From the NCBI RefSeq assembly GCF_000730605.1, contig NZ_BBIS01000002.1, forward strand, positions 46,014 through 110,013: a DNA stretch of 64,000 nt, in the 5' to 3' direction. A program made the position numbers and the translations under genes. This stretch comes from Pseudomonas monteilii NBRC 103158 = DSM 14164. GTDB taxonomy: Bacteria > Pseudomonadota > Gammaproteobacteria > Pseudomonadales > Pseudomonadaceae. Below, piece by piece: positions 45,225 to 54,964 of this stretch. The notes under the pieces were generated by a model, which saw only the letters and a program-made list of their open reading frames with translations, was not told the DNA's origin and made no database searches. Within the stretch, counting starts at the first letter, position 1, and each line of letters opens with the position of its first letter.

Positions 45225-48077
45225 ATGCTCGAGCTCGCCAAGGAGCAGATAGCCATGGGCCAGACGGCCGCCGACAAGGCCGAGGCTTTGTGCCTGCTGG
45301 CGGACTGTCTGGTCGCTGACGGCCTGGTCGCCGAGGGTTACCTTCAAGGGCTGCAGGCCCGTGAGGCCCAAGGCTCAACGTTCCTTGGCCAGGGCATCGC
45401 CATCCCCCATGGCACGCCACAAACCCGCGATCTAGTGCATGCCACCGGCGTGCGCCTGTTGCAGTTTCCCGAGGGCGTAGACTGGGGTGATGGGCAAATG
45501 GTCTACCTGGCCATTGGCATTGCTGCACGCTCCGATGAACACCTGCGCCTGCTGCAGCTGCTCACCCGTGCCCTGGGTGAGACCGACCTGGCCGAAGCAC
45601 TACGCCGGGCCAGCTCTGCCGAAGCGCTGCTCAAGTTGCTGCAAGGTGCGCCTCAGGAACTGGCGCTGGATGCGCAGTTGGTCGGCCTGAACGTTCCCGC
45701 TGAGGATTTCGACGAACTGGCATGGCGGGGTGCCCGCCTGCTGCAGCGTGCCGACTGTGTCGACAGCGGTTTTGCCGCCGTGCTGCAGCAGGCCGAGCCG
45801 CTGCCATTGGGCGAGGGCCTGTGGTGGCTGCACAGCGAGCGTCAGGTGCGCCAACCGGGCCTGGCCTTCATCACCCCGCAGCAGCCACTGCGTTACCGTG
45901 ACCAGCCGCTCAACGGCCTGTTCTGCCTGGCCAGCCTCGGCGCTGCCCACCAGGCCTTGCTTGAGCGCCTGTGCGAAGTGCTGATCGAGGGGCGTGGGCA
46001 AATGCTCTACCAGGCCACCAGCAGCCGTGCGGTACTGGAAGTGCTGGGGGGCGAGGCGCCATCAGATTGGCCCAGTGCGCGCATCGTGCTGGCCAACCCG
46101 CATGGCTTGCATGCGCGCCCGGCCAAGGTGCTGGCGCAACTGGCCAAAGGCTTCGAGGGCGAGCTCCGCGTGCGCGTGGTTGACAGTGCGCAGCCGGCGG
46201 TGTCAGTGAAGAGCCTGAGCAAGCTGCTCAGCCTCGGCGCTCGCCGTGGCCAGACGCTGGAGTTGGTGGCCGAACCGGGCATCGCCGCCGATGCCTTGCC
46301 GGTGCTGCTGGCGGCCATCGAACAGGGCCTGGGCGAAGAGGTAGAGCCGCTGGCGCAACGTGCAACACCCGTTGCCAGCGTTGCGGCCGACGTGCTGCAA
46401 GCCCCCGTGGCCGGTAGCCGTATCCAGGGCGTGGGCGCTGCCCCCGGCATTGCCAGCGGCCCGGCGCATGTGTGTGTCGAGCGTGAGTTCGATTATCCGC
46501 TACGTGGCGAATCCAGTGCTCTGGAGCGGCAAAAGCTGCGTCAGGCCATAGCGGCGGTGGACAGCGATCTGCAGGCTTTGGTCAAGCGTAGCGACAAAGC
46601 CATTGGCGAGATCTTCGTCACCCACCAGGAAATGCTCGCCGACCCGGCCCTGACCGACGATGTCGAACAACGCCTTGCCCAAGGCGAAAGTGCTGCGGCA
46701 GCCTGGATGGCGGTAATAGAAGCCGCAGCCCGTCAGCAAGAGGCGTTGCACGATGCCTTGCTGGCCGAACGCGCTGCCGACCTGCGCGACATCGGCCGCC
46801 GCGTGCTGGCGCAATTGTGCGGTGTGCAGGCCCAGGTTGAGCCGGAGCAACCTTACGTACTGGTGATGACCGAAGTCGGCCCGTCCGATGTGGCGCGGCT
46901 GGACCCAAGCCGGGTCGCCGGCATCGTTACCGCTCAAGGAGGCGCCACTGCCCACAGTGCCATCGTCGCCCGTGCGCTGGGCATTCCTGCAGTGGTTGGC
47001 GCGGGGGCAGCGGTCCTGCTGCTTGAGTCCGGCACGCCACTGTTGCTCGATGGCCAGCGCGGCGTGGTCAACGTGGCGCCGCCGAAAGAAGAATTGCAAC
47101 GCGCCCTGGCCGAGCGTGATGCCCGCGAGCAACGCCTGCAGGCCGCCTGGGCCAATCGCCTCGAACCCGCCGTGACCCGTGATGGCCACGCTGTCGAGGT
47201 GTTCGCCAACATTGGGGACAGCAACGGCATCGCCAAGGTGGTGGAGCAGGGCGCCGAAGGCGTCGGCCTGCTACGCACCGAACTGATTTTCATGGCACAC
47301 CCCCAGGCCCCGGACGTGGCGACCCAGGAAGCCGAGTATCGCCGCGTGCTCGATGGCCTGGACGGGCGCCCGTTGGTGGTGCGCACCCTCGATGTCGGCG
47401 GTGACAAGCCGCTGCCGTACTGGCCGATCGCCGCCGAAGAAAACCCTTTCCTTGGCGTGCGCGGCGTACGCCTGACCTTGCAGCGCCCACAGATCATGGA
47501 AGACCAACTGCGTGCCTTGTTGCAGGCTGCCGACAATCGCCCGCTGCGAATCATGTTCCCAATGGTTGGCCAGGTACACGAGTGGCGCGAGGCGCGGGCC
47601 ATGGTCGAGCGCTTGCGTGCAGAAACTCCCGTGGCCGACTTGCAACTGGGCATCATGGTCGAAGTGCCCTCGGCGGCCTTGCTGGCGCCGCAACTGGCGC
47701 GTGAAGTGGACTTCTTCAGCATCGGCACCAACGACCTGACCCAATACACCCTGGCCATCGACCGTGGCCACCCAAGCCTTTCGGCCCAGGCCGATGGCCT
47801 GCACCCGGCCGTGCTCAGCCTGATCGACATGACCGTGCGCGCCGCCCATGCCCATGGCAAGTGGGTAGGCGTGTGCGGCGAGTTGGCGGCCGACCCGCAG
47901 GCGGTGCCTGTGCTGCTGGGGCTGGACGTTGACGAGCTCAGCGTGTCTGCGCGCAGCATCGCCGAAGTCAAGGCTCTGGTTCGCCAGGCCGATCACCAGA
48001 CGGCCCGCGCCCTGGCGCGCGAGGCCCTGCAACAAGACAGCGCTGCGGCGGTTCGCGCGCTGGTGGAGCGTTCCTGA
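45225..48077 (+). CDS. fruB: Fructose PTS multiphosphoryl transfer protein (EIIA-HPr-EI)
   Basis: A 950-residue fusion that carries phosphate from phosphoenolpyruvate to FruA. In order: an EIIA-Fru domain with His62 (GIAIPHGTP), a degenerate linker region, an HPr domain with His296 (NPHGLHARPAK) and an enzyme I domain with His577 (QGGATAHSAIVARALG) and the C-terminal PEP-binding barrel (FFSIGTNDLTQYTLAIDRGH). All three phospho-histidines are intact. AAAAGGAGAAGG precedes the ATG. fruK starts at the next base after its stop codon. Confidence 0.97.
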   Translation: MLELAKEQIAMGQTAADKAEALCLLADCLVADGLVAEGYLQGLQAREAQGSTFLGQGIAIPHGTPQTRDLVHATGVRLLQFPEGVDWGDGQMVYLAIGIAARSDEHLRLLQLLTRALGETDLAEALRRASSAEALLKLLQGAPQELALDAQLVGLNVPAEDFDELAWRGARLLQRADCVDSGFAAVLQQAEPLPLGEGLWWLHSERQVRQPGLAFITPQQPLRYRDQPLNGLFCLASLGAAHQALLERLCEVLIEGRGQMLYQATSSRAVLEVLGGEAPSDWPSARIVLANPHGLHARPAKVLAQLAKGFEGELRVRVVDSAQPAVSVKSLSKLLSLGARRGQTLELVAEPGIAADALPVLLAAIEQGLGEEVEPLAQRATPVASVAADVLQAPVAGSRIQGVGAAPGIASGPAHVCVEREFDYPLRGESSALERQKLRQAIAAVDSDLQALVKRSDKAIGEIFVTHQEMLADPALTDDVEQRLAQGESAAAAWMAVIEAAARQQEALHDALLAERAADLRDIGRRVLAQLCGVQAQVEPEQPYVLVMTEVGPSDVARLDPSRVAGIVTAQGGATAHSAIVARALGIPAVVGAGAAVLLLESGTPLLLDGQRGVVNVAPPKEELQRALAERDAREQRLQAAWANRLEPAVTRDGHAVEVFANIGDSNGIAKVVEQGAEGVGLLRTELIFMAHPQAPDVATQEAEYRRVLDGLDGRPLVVRTLDVGGDKPLPYWPIAAEENPFLGVRGVRLTLQRPQIMEDQLRALLQAADNRPLRIMFPMVGQVHEWREARAMVERLRAETPVADLQLGIMVEVPSAALLAPQLAREVDFFSIGTNDLTQYTLAIDRGHPSLSAQADGLHPAVLSLIDMTVRAAHAHGKWVGVCGELAADPQAVPVLLGLDVDELSVSARSIAEVKALVRQADHQTARALAREALQQDSAAAVRALVERS

Positions 48078-49025
48078 ATGGCCAAGATCCTCACCCTCAC
48101 CCTGAACCCGGCGCTGGATATCACCATCGGCCTGGACACCCTGCGCCCGGGGCAAGTCAACCGCAGCCAGGTACAACAAAGCCACGCAGCGGGTAAAGGG
48201 CTGAACGTTGCCCAGGTATTGGCCGACCTGGGGCACAGCGTGACCGTCGGCGGCTTTCTCGGGCAGGACAACCTGCAGCCGTTCGAAGCACTGATCCAGT
48301 GGCGAGGCTTTGCCGACTGCTTTGTTCGCGTGCCGGGCGAAACCCGCAGCAACATCAAGCTGGTCGAGGCCGATGGCCGCGTCACCGATATCAACGGCCA
48401 GGGCCCAGAGGTCGATGAGGCGGCGCGTAGTGCGTTGCTGCGCCGCCTGGAACAGGTCGCCCCAGGCCATGATGCGGTGGTGGTGGCCGGTAGCCTGCCG
48501 CGTGGCATCAGTGCCGAATGGTTCCGCCAGTTGCTTGACCAACTGAAGGCCCAAGGCCTCAGGGTAGCCCTGGACAGCAGCGGCGAAGCCTTGCGTGCGG
48601 GCCTGCAAAGCGCGCCTTGGCTGGTAAAGCCCAATACCGAAGAGTTGGGCGAGGTACTCGGCCTGGCTGTGGATAACCCGGCGCAGCAACGTGCAGCCGC
48701 CGAGCACCTGCTGGCCAGCGGCGTCGAACATGTGGTGGTGTCTGCAGGTGAGCAAGGGGTCAGCTGGTTCGCCCGCGATCTGGCCGTACACGCAAGCCCA
48801 CCCAAGGTGCGGGTCGCCAGCACGGTGGGGGCGGGGGATTCGCTGGTAGCCGGCATGGTCCATGGCCTGCTGCAGGGCGAGCTGCCTGCGCAGACGTTGA
48901 CCCGTGCCACCGCGATTGCCGCCCAGGCCGTCACCCAGGTTGGCTTCGGCATCCGTGACCGCGAGCAACTGGCGCGTCTGGAAGCGGCCGTGCAACTGAC
49001 AGAACAACAAGAGGGTTGCCGATGA
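48078..49025 (+). CDS. fruK: 1-phosphofructokinase
   Basis: A 315-residue PfkB-family kinase that converts fructose-1-phosphate to fructose-1,6-bisphosphate, removing the Cra effector. The PfkB signatures AAGKGLNVAQVLADLG and TVGAGDSLVAGM (with the catalytic Asp) are intact. It starts directly after the fruB stop and overlaps fruA by 4 bp, so fruBKA is one tightly coupled operon. Confidence 0.96.
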   Translation: MAKILTLTLNPALDITIGLDTLRPGQVNRSQVQQSHAAGKGLNVAQVLADLGHSVTVGGFLGQDNLQPFEALIQWRGFADCFVRVPGETRSNIKLVEADGRVTDINGQGPEVDEAARSALLRRLEQVAPGHDAVVVAGSLPRGISAEWFRQLLDQLKAQGLRVALDSSGEALRAGLQSAPWLVKPNTEELGEVLGLAVDNPAQQRAAAEHLLASGVEHVVVSAGEQGVSWFARDLAVHASPPKVRVASTVGAGDSLVAGMVHGLLQGELPAQTLTRATAIAAQAVTQVGFGIRDREQLARLEAAVQLTEQQEGCR

Positions 49026-50761
49026 ACATTGCCATTGTCACCGCCTGCCCCAACGGCCAGGTGTCGAGTGTGCTGAGCGCACGTTTGTTGTCCGCCGCTG
49101 CCCAGCGGCGTGGCTGGAGTACCAGCGTCGAAGTGCAGGAAGCTGGGCACCCCGAGCGGCAACTGAGTGCGCAGCAGATCGCCGAGGCCGACTGGGTGCT
49201 GGTAGTCAGCACTGGCGCAGTGGACCTGGCCCGCTTCGTCGGCAAGCGCGTGTACCAGAGCACACCCTCCCAGGCGCTGGCCGACCGTGAAGGCTTCCTC
49301 GATGAGGCAGCAGCCAATGCCCAGCCGTTGGTGGCGGCATCAGACGCCCCAGTCGCTGTTGGCGGCGCTGTCACGCGAATCGTTGCGGTCACTGCTTGCC
49401 CGACCGGCGTCGCGCACACATTCATGGCCGCAGAAGCCTTGCAGCAAGCGGCACAACAGATGGGCTACCAACTCACGGTCGAAACCCAGGGTTCGGTCGG
49501 GGCGCGCAATCCCTTGTCAGCCGAGGCCATCGCAGAGGCGGATGTGGTGCTGCTGGCCGCTGACATCGAAGTGCCTACTGCGCGGTTTGCCGGCAAACGG
49601 ATCTACCGTTGTGGCACTGGCATCGCCCTCAAGCAAGCCCGCGCCACGCTGGACAAGGCCCTGGTCGAAGCCAAAGTGCAAAGCAGCGCCGATGCCGCAG
49701 CGGCTGCCAGTACGACAAAGGGCGAGAAGACCGGTGTGTACAAGCACCTGCTGACCGGGGTGTCGTTCATGCTGCCCATGGTGGTGGCCGGTGGGCTGCT
49801 GATTGCCCTGTCGTTCGTGTTCGGCATCGAGGCGTATAAACAACCGGGCACCTTGCCGGCGGCGTTGATGCAGATCGGCGGCGAGGCCGCGTTCAAGTTG
49901 ATGGTACCGCTGCTGGCGGGCTATATCGCCTGGTCCATCGCCGACCGCCCGGGGCTTGCGCCGGGCATGATCGGTGGCCTGCTGGCCAGCACCTTGGGGG
50001 CCGGTTTCATCGGTGGCATCGTCGCGGGCTTTCTTGCCGGTTACAGCGCCAAGGCCATTGCCCGCTGGGCGCGTCTGCCCACCAGCCTGGAAGCGCTGAA
50101 GCCGATCCTGATCATTCCGCTGCTGGCCAGCCTGTTCACAGGCCTGGTGATGATTTACGTGGTGGGCCAGCCGGTGGCGGCCATGCTCGAAGGGCTTACG
50201 CACTTCCTCGACAGCATGGGCACCACCAATGCCATCCTGTTGGGGCTGTTGCTGGGAGGCATGATGTGCGTCGACCTTGGCGGGCCGATCAACAAGGCCG
50301 CCTATGCCTTCTCGGTGGGGTTGCTGGCGTCGTCGAGCTACGCACCGATGGCGGCGACCATGGCCGCCGGCATGGTGCCGCCTATAGGCCTTGGTATCGC
50401 CACTTTCCTGGCCCGGCGCAAATTCGCCCAGAGCGAGCGCGAGGCAGGCAAGGCGGCGTTGGCGCTGGGGCTGTGCTTCATCTCCGAAGGGGCGATCCCG
50501 TTTGCAGCCAAAGACCCGCTGCGGGTGATTCCGGCCAGTGTCGTGGGTGGCGCATTGACCGGGGCGCTGTCGATGTACTTCGGCTGCAAGCTGATGGCGC
50601 CCCATGGCGGCTTGTTCGTGCTGCTGATTCCCAATGCGATCAACCATGCACTGCTTTACCTGCTGGCGATTGTGGCGGGTAGCCTGGTGACGGCGGTGGT
50701 GTATGCGGTGATCAAGAAGAGCGAGCGGGTGGAGTTGGCGGTGGCACCCGTAAAAGGCTAG
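49022..50761 (+). CDS. fruA: Fructose PTS transporter subunit EIIBC
   Basis: A 579-residue membrane permease that imports and phosphorylates fructose. A degenerate N-terminal EIIB-like domain (ACPNGQ, Cys9) is followed by the active EIIB domain with Cys126 (VTACPTGVAHTFMAAEAL). The EIIC membrane domain starts near residue 238. The start at 49022 overlaps the fruK stop; the frame could also open at a TTG two codons earlier. A REP palindrome follows. Confidence 0.96.
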   Translation: MNIAIVTACPNGQVSSVLSARLLSAAAQRRGWSTSVEVQEAGHPERQLSAQQIAEADWVLVVSTGAVDLARFVGKRVYQSTPSQALADREGFLDEAAANAQPLVAASDAPVAVGGAVTRIVAVTACPTGVAHTFMAAEALQQAAQQMGYQLTVETQGSVGARNPLSAEAIAEADVVLLAADIEVPTARFAGKRIYRCGTGIALKQARATLDKALVEAKVQSSADAAAAASTTKGEKTGVYKHLLTGVSFMLPMVVAGGLLIALSFVFGIEAYKQPGTLPAALMQIGGEAAFKLMVPLLAGYIAWSIADRPGLAPGMIGGLLASTLGAGFIGGIVAGFLAGYSAKAIARWARLPTSLEALKPILIIPLLASLFTGLVMIYVVGQPVAAMLEGLTHFLDSMGTTNAILLGLLLGGMMCVDLGGPINKAAYAFSVGLLASSSYAPMAATMAAGMVPPIGLGIATFLARRKFAQSEREAGKAALALGLCFISEGAIPFAAKDPLRVIPASVVGGALTGALSMYFGCKLMAPHGGLFVLLIPNAINHALLYLLAIVAGSLVTAVVYAVIKKSERVELAVAPVKG

Positions 50762-50781
50762 AGACTTCTGGAGGCATTACT

Positions 50782-50813
50782 GGCCTCTTCGCGGGCTTGC
50801 CCGCGAAGAGGCC
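50782..50813. repeat. REP-type palindrome (GGCCTCTTCGCGGGC family)
   Basis: 15-bp arms around TT, between the convergent fruA and DUF3820 genes. Confidence 0.88.
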
Positions 50814-50821
50814 GGAGCAGG

Positions 50822-51043
50822 TCACCGCCGATGCTTCTGCCGCAACGGCACCAACAGATCACCCAACCCGTTGTGGTCGATCTCGTGCATCAACGCCAGC
50901 AATCCACCCAGCTCCCCCGCCGGAAAGCCCTTGCGCGCAAACCACGCCAGGTAGTCCCCCGGCAGGTCGGCAATGATCCGTCCCTGATACTTGCCAAACG
51001 GCATGGTCCGGGTCACCAGCAGTTCGAGGGTTTCCGGCTTCAT
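50822..51043 (-). CDS. DUF3820 family protein
   Basis: A 73-residue cytosolic protein. The core MPFGKYQGRIIADLPGDYLAWFARKGFP is the recognisable DUF3820 motif. The start MKPETLELL at 51043 is set by the family N-terminus; the open frame continues upstream without a plausible ribosome site. Function is unknown; the motif resembles parts of exonuclease/helicase-associated proteins. It ends at the REP shared with fruA. Confidence 0.8.
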   Translation of the reverse strand: MKPETLELLVTRTMPFGKYQGRIIADLPGDYLAWFARKGFPAGELGGLLALMHEIDHNGLGDLLVPLRQKHRR

Positions 51044-51190
51044 CTTCGATGCACCTGGGTGTGGAAAAGCGCCGACCATACTGCAATCTGCACGAGCGCC
51101 CAAGCGGCAATCATGCAGAACGCCCTCATCAGCGTGCATCTTCAATTACATAAGTTATTGAAAATAATGGATTTCTTTTTTGATTAAGGC

Positions 51191-51207
51191 TTGGCACGAA
51201 CACTGCT
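51191..51207 (+). promoter_or_regulatory. Sigma-54 (RpoN) promoter of the DUF2383 gene
   Basis: TTGGCACGAACACTGCT: a perfect -24 element TGGCACG, 4-bp spacer, and CTGCT as -12 element (one mismatch to TTGCW). Start of transcription would be near 51218, 30 nt before the ATG. Confidence 0.7.
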
Positions 51208-51246
51208 CCTTTACAGATGACTATCACCTGTCAAGGAGTTCGTACC

Positions 51247-51723
51247 ATGAGCAACCCCAACAAAGACGTGATCGATGTGCTCAACGACCTGATCGAGTAC
51301 AGTAAGGATGGCGAGAAAGGCTTCAAGGCCTCGGCCGATGATGTGAAGAACCCAGAGTTGAAAGCGTTCTTCGTCCAGCGTGCCGGCGAGTGCGCCAATG
51401 CCGCAGGCGAACTGCAAAGCGAAGTGCGCCGCCTGGGCGGCGACCCGGAAACCTCCACCAGCATCAGCGGCGACCTGCACCGTGGCTGGGTCAACCTGAA
51501 GTCGATGGTCACCGGCAAAGATGAAGAAGCGGTACTCAACGAGGTGGAGCGGGGCGAGGACCACGCGCTTAAAGCCTACAAGGAAGCCCGCGAAAAGCTG
51601 GTGAAACTGGGCCGCACCGCCAGTGACATGACCTACAGCCTGGTGGAAAAACAGCTGCAAGGCGTGCAGCGCAACCATGACCAGGTCAAGGCCCTGCGCA
51701 ACGCTGCCCGCGCCCGTTCTTAA
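51247..51723 (+). CDS. DUF2383 / PA2169-family four-helix-bundle protein
   Basis: A 158-residue mostly helical protein of the ferritin-like PA2169 type (DVIDVLNDLIEYSKDGEKGFKASADD; GEDHALKAYKEARE). No complete ferroxidase metal set is evident by eye. The start at 51247 has AAGGAG at 8 nt. A sigma-54 promoter precedes it. The stop codon TAA shares the TTAA at 51720-51723 with the stop of the convergent cyclase gene. Confidence 0.85.
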   Translation: MSNPNKDVIDVLNDLIEYSKDGEKGFKASADDVKNPELKAFFVQRAGECANAAGELQSEVRRLGGDPETSTSISGDLHRGWVNLKSMVTGKDEEAVLNEVERGEDHALKAYKEAREKLVKLGRTASDMTYSLVEKQLQGVQRNHDQVKALRNAARARS

Positions 51724-53210
51724 GCCTCAGGCCCCTCTACCCGGTTGCGGCCCATGGCCTTGGCCCGGTAGAGCGCTTCGTCCGCAGCACCCAGCACCCT
51801 GGCCAGGTCGTGCTGGGTACCGGACAGGCCGATACCGATGCTCACCGTTACTGCGTGGGCATCATCGGCAAACGGCGCTAGCGCCTCGACGCTGGCGCGT
51901 ATGCGCTCTGCCAGCAGTCGGGCGCCGGCCAGGTCGGTTTCCGGCAGCACCACCTGAAACTCCTCCCCACCATAACGCGCAGCCAGGTCGGCCGGGCGTC
52001 GGATGCACGCTTCGATGGCTTTGGCCACTTCACGCAGAGCATGGTCGCCACCGGCATGGCCATGGCGCTGGTTGAACGCCTTGAAATGGTCCACATCCAC
52101 CATCAGCACGGCCAGCGGCTTGCGGTTGCGTTGCGCGCGAGCCCATTCCTGGCGCAGCACCTGGTCCAGGCGGCGCCGGTTGGCCAGACCCGTCAGGCTG
52201 TCGGTGGCAGCCAGGGTTGCCAGGCCTTGCTCGGCTTCCTGGCGGCGGCGCAGTTCGCGGCCCAGCAGCAGGGTCAGCCAGAGAATGCCCACGCAGAGCA
52301 CGCCGGTAGCGACGCTGACCAGAATTGCGGTACGTCGCCACGACTGGAACACCTCGTCTGCCGAGTGAACCACCAGTACGATCAGCGGCAACTGCGCGAC
52401 ACGGGCAAAGGTATAGATGCGTGAGTTGCCGTCGCTCCCGGAGCGTGCGGTGAAGTTGCCACTCTGTTCGCTGAGAATACGCTTGAAGTTGGGCCGCTCG
52501 GCATAGTTGGTGCCGATCAGTGGGTCTTGCGTGCGCGAGGGCTGGCGGGCAAGCAACTGCCCGTCGGTGTTGAACAGGTTGATGCTGCTGTCGTCACCGA
52601 TGTCCAGGCGCTGGAACAGCTCGCTGAAGTACGACAGGCGCAATGCCCCTGCCGCCAGGCCGGCGAATTCGCCATTGGGGCCAGAGATACGCCGGCTGAA
52701 ACTGATACACCAGTCCAGGTCGCCCAGTTTGGCCTTGAACGGCGGGCCTACCAGCAAACCGAGGTTGGCGTTGTTCTGATGCGCCTTGAACACCCCGGTA
52801 TCGCCGAAGTTGGCCTTGCGCGGCACGCTGCTGGTGGAGTCACCCACTACGTTGCCTTGTTTGTCCAGCCACAGCACATCTCCACGTTTGCGGTCGACGA
52901 AGGCTTCATTGAATAGCAGGCGCTGGCGTAGCGGGCCGGGGATTTCCGGCAGTTCCTTGCGTCCGACAGCCCAGATCAGTCCCTGCAGGGACTGATCGTA
53001 GAGTTCGGCGTTGCGCAGGATGTCGCTTTCGATCAACTGAACGATGTTGTTGGACGAGCGAATGGCCGACAGCTCGACGCTATCGCGTTCCCGCGCCAGC
53101 AAGTAGCTGACGATGGCGACGATGGCGAGCACGGCAAGGCAGCTGCCCAGATTGAGGGTCAGCTCGGGGTGCGACCTGAGGAATGCGAAACGCGGTAATC
53201 GGGTGGGCAT
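51720..53210 (-). CDS. Membrane diguanylate cyclase (extracytoplasmic sensor-GGDEF)
   Basis: A 496-residue inner-membrane enzyme making cyclic di-GMP. Membrane segments lie at about residues 20-43 and 290-312, and the stretch between them is a periplasmic Cache-like sensor. The cytosolic GGDEF domain has the active-site motif GGEEF, preceded five residues earlier by RPAD, an RxxD inhibitory site. It should therefore be active and feedback-inhibited. It ends within the shared TTAA stop-codon overlap with the convergent gene. Confidence 0.92.
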   Translation of the reverse strand: MPTRLPRFAFLRSHPELTLNLGSCLAVLAIVAIVSYLLARERDSVELSAIRSSNNIVQLIESDILRNAELYDQSLQGLIWAVGRKELPEIPGPLRQRLLFNEAFVDRKRGDVLWLDKQGNVVGDSTSSVPRKANFGDTGVFKAHQNNANLGLLVGPPFKAKLGDLDWCISFSRRISGPNGEFAGLAAGALRLSYFSELFQRLDIGDDSSINLFNTDGQLLARQPSRTQDPLIGTNYAERPNFKRILSEQSGNFTARSGSDGNSRIYTFARVAQLPLIVLVVHSADEVFQSWRRTAILVSVATGVLCVGILWLTLLLGRELRRRQEAEQGLATLAATDSLTGLANRRRLDQVLRQEWARAQRNRKPLAVLMVDVDHFKAFNQRHGHAGGDHALREVAKAIEACIRRPADLAARYGGEEFQVVLPETDLAGARLLAERIRASVEALAPFADDAHAVTVSIGIGLSGTQHDLARVLGAADEALYRAKAMGRNRVEGPEA

Positions 53211-53329
53211 GCTCGCTACTGCGTGGGCAGGGCCATTCGCGGCGGCGACATTTTAGGGAAGCGCGGATTGTCGGACAAGATTTGTCCGACGGAATCACGG
53301 TGTGCTGCATTTTCAGGTTCACACCAGAC

Positions 53330-53396
53330 CCTGTAGGAGCGGATTCAACCGCGAACACCGCGGTGCCTTCTTCGCGGGTAAACCCGCTCCCACAGG
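53330..53396. repeat. P. putida REP element pair
   Basis: CCTGTAGGAGCGG at the left and CCCGCTCCCACAGG at the right, with an inner TTCTTCGCGGGTAAACCCGC stem and a small CCGCGG palindrome. It lies between the cyclase and porin genes. Confidence 0.85.
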
Positions 53397-53424
53397 AGTG
53401 ATGTGTGAAGCTTACAAAACGGGA

Positions 53425-54759
53425 TCAGAACACGTTCAGTGGGTAATCCACGATCACCCGCACTTCATCGTTGTCGCTGTTGCTGTCGATCGATGCATAG
53501 CCCTGGCTACCACGGTGGGTGGCATAGCGCACCAGCACCGACAGGTCTTTCAGGTCACCCTCCTGGAACACGTACTTCACGTCCAGGTCACGTTCCCAGT
53601 GCATGGCGTTCTTGCCATCTTCACGGTAATAGTCGTAGTGCGTGGTGTCCTGCACCGCCTTGGTCAGGTCGGCTTCACCGCGTGAGTACGACAGCGAGGT
53701 GGTCAGGCCAGGCACGCCGAGCCCGGCGAAGTCATAGTTGTACTGCAGCTTCCACGAACGCTCGTTCGGCGCGTTGAAGTCCGAGTACATGCGCGAGTTG
53801 TCCAGGTACACGCTGTCGCCCAGGTTGATGTAGTCGAACGGCGTGTTGCCGTTTACCCGCTGGTAGGCGGCGGTGACGCTGTGGAACCCGGCGTTGACGG
53901 TGAAGTGAACGCTGTAGGTGTTGTTGTCGATCTTGCCCAGCAGGGCCTGGCCGGTGTCCTGGGTGTGGTAGAAGTGCACGCCCGGGTTCAGGCTGACCAG
54001 GTCGTTGACCACATAGGTGTAGTCGAAGTCAGCGTAGTACTGGTTCCAGATGTCCTTCAGCTCGGCGGCGTACAGGTTGGCGGTGATGTTCGGGATACCG
54101 CTCCACGACGCGCCGGCCCAGTTCAGGTGCTTGCTCTTGTCGTGTTCGTTCAGCGCGCCGTAGTAGGTGTCGATACGGCGGTGGCCACTCTGGTTGTACG
54201 GGTGGGTGAAGCTCACCTGGCCGCCTTCGAGCAGCAGGCCGTCGATGCTGGTGTTGGTCAGGCTCACGCCACGGAAGGTCTGCGGCAGCATGCGGGTTTC
54301 GCCGCCAGCGATCACCGGGTTGGTGAGGAACAGGTCACCGGCTTTCAGCTCGGTGTCGAAGGCTTTCAGCTTGACTGCAGCACCAGCCGTGGAGAACGAG
54401 TGCGGGGCAGCGCCCAGCTCGCCGTCGTCCTTGATGTGCTCGGGCAGGATGCTGGTGCCGGCATGGCCGCCACCGCCGTCGAGCTTAAGGCCCAGCATGG
54501 CATGGGCGTCCAGGCCAAAGCCAATCACACCCGGGGTGTAGCCCGACTCGAAGCGCGCGACTGCGCCCTGGCCCCACTCGCGGGTGTCGCGCACGCCGGC
54601 GTTGTGGTTGTCGCGGTTGAAGTAGGCATTACGGAAATGCAGGTTGAAGGACGACCCTTCGATGAAGCCATCAGCCTTGTCTTCATCTGCCTGGGCGGCG
54701 AAAGGGATCGTTGCAGTCAACGCAATGAACAGCGGGGTAAAAAGAAACGCGGAAGGCAC
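53425..54759 (-). CDS. OprD family outer-membrane porin
   Basis: A 444-residue porin with a signal peptide ending near FAAQA and the OprD-type opening [21 protein letters not shown]. Many alternating beta strands follow and the C-terminus is IVDYPLNVF, ending in Phe. It starts at GTG 54759 with AAGGAG 9 nt upstream. OprD porins admit amino acids or carboxylates; the substrate here cannot be told. It follows the small exported protein gene on the same strand, separated by a terminator. Confidence 0.9.
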   Translation of the reverse strand: MPSAFLFTPLFIALTATIPFAAQADEDKADGFIEGSSFNLHFRNAYFNRDNHNAGVRDTREWGQGAVARFESGYTPGVIGFGLDAHAMLGLKLDGGGGHAGTSILPEHIKDDGELGAAPHSFSTAGAAVKLKAFDTELKAGDLFLTNPVIAGGETRMLPQTFRGVSLTNTSIDGLLLEGGQVSFTHPYNQSGHRRIDTYYGALNEHDKSKHLNWAGASWSGIPNITANLYAAELKDIWNQYYADFDYTYVVNDLVSLNPGVHFYHTQDTGQALLGKIDNNTYSVHFTVNAGFHSVTAAYQRVNGNTPFDYINLGDSVYLDNSRMYSDFNAPNERSWKLQYNYDFAGLGVPGLTTSLSYSRGEADLTKAVQDTTHYDYYREDGKNAMHWERDLDVKYVFQEGDLKDLSVLVRYATHRGSQGYASIDSNSDNDEVRVIVDYPLNVF

Positions 54760-54865
54760 CGGTACTAGCTCCTTTGGTGTGACGGTGGGGCAGTTTTTAT
54801 TTTTGAATGTGCGTCTTTCTTATAAGTAGACATTACAGCCGGGCTGAGTGTTAAAGCACATAAAA

Positions 54866-54890
54866 AAAGCCGCTGATCGGCAGCGGCTTT
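54866..54890. terminator. Rho-independent terminator
   Basis: AAAGCCGCTG-ATCGG-CAGCGGCTTT flanked by an A-run. On the minus strand it ends the transcript of the small exported protein gene with a T-run. Confidence 0.85.
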
Positions 54891-54964
54891 AAAAGGCTAA
54901 CATATCGGCACCGGTGGTGCCCATGGCGTAGCCAAGGGAAATCGGGAGCAGCAACAGCGCTTGA

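Noticed and set aside
53425..54759. Possible cargo or acquired origin of the OprD porin.
   Set aside because: REP elements near it are common chromosomal features and codon use looks like that of its neighbours.
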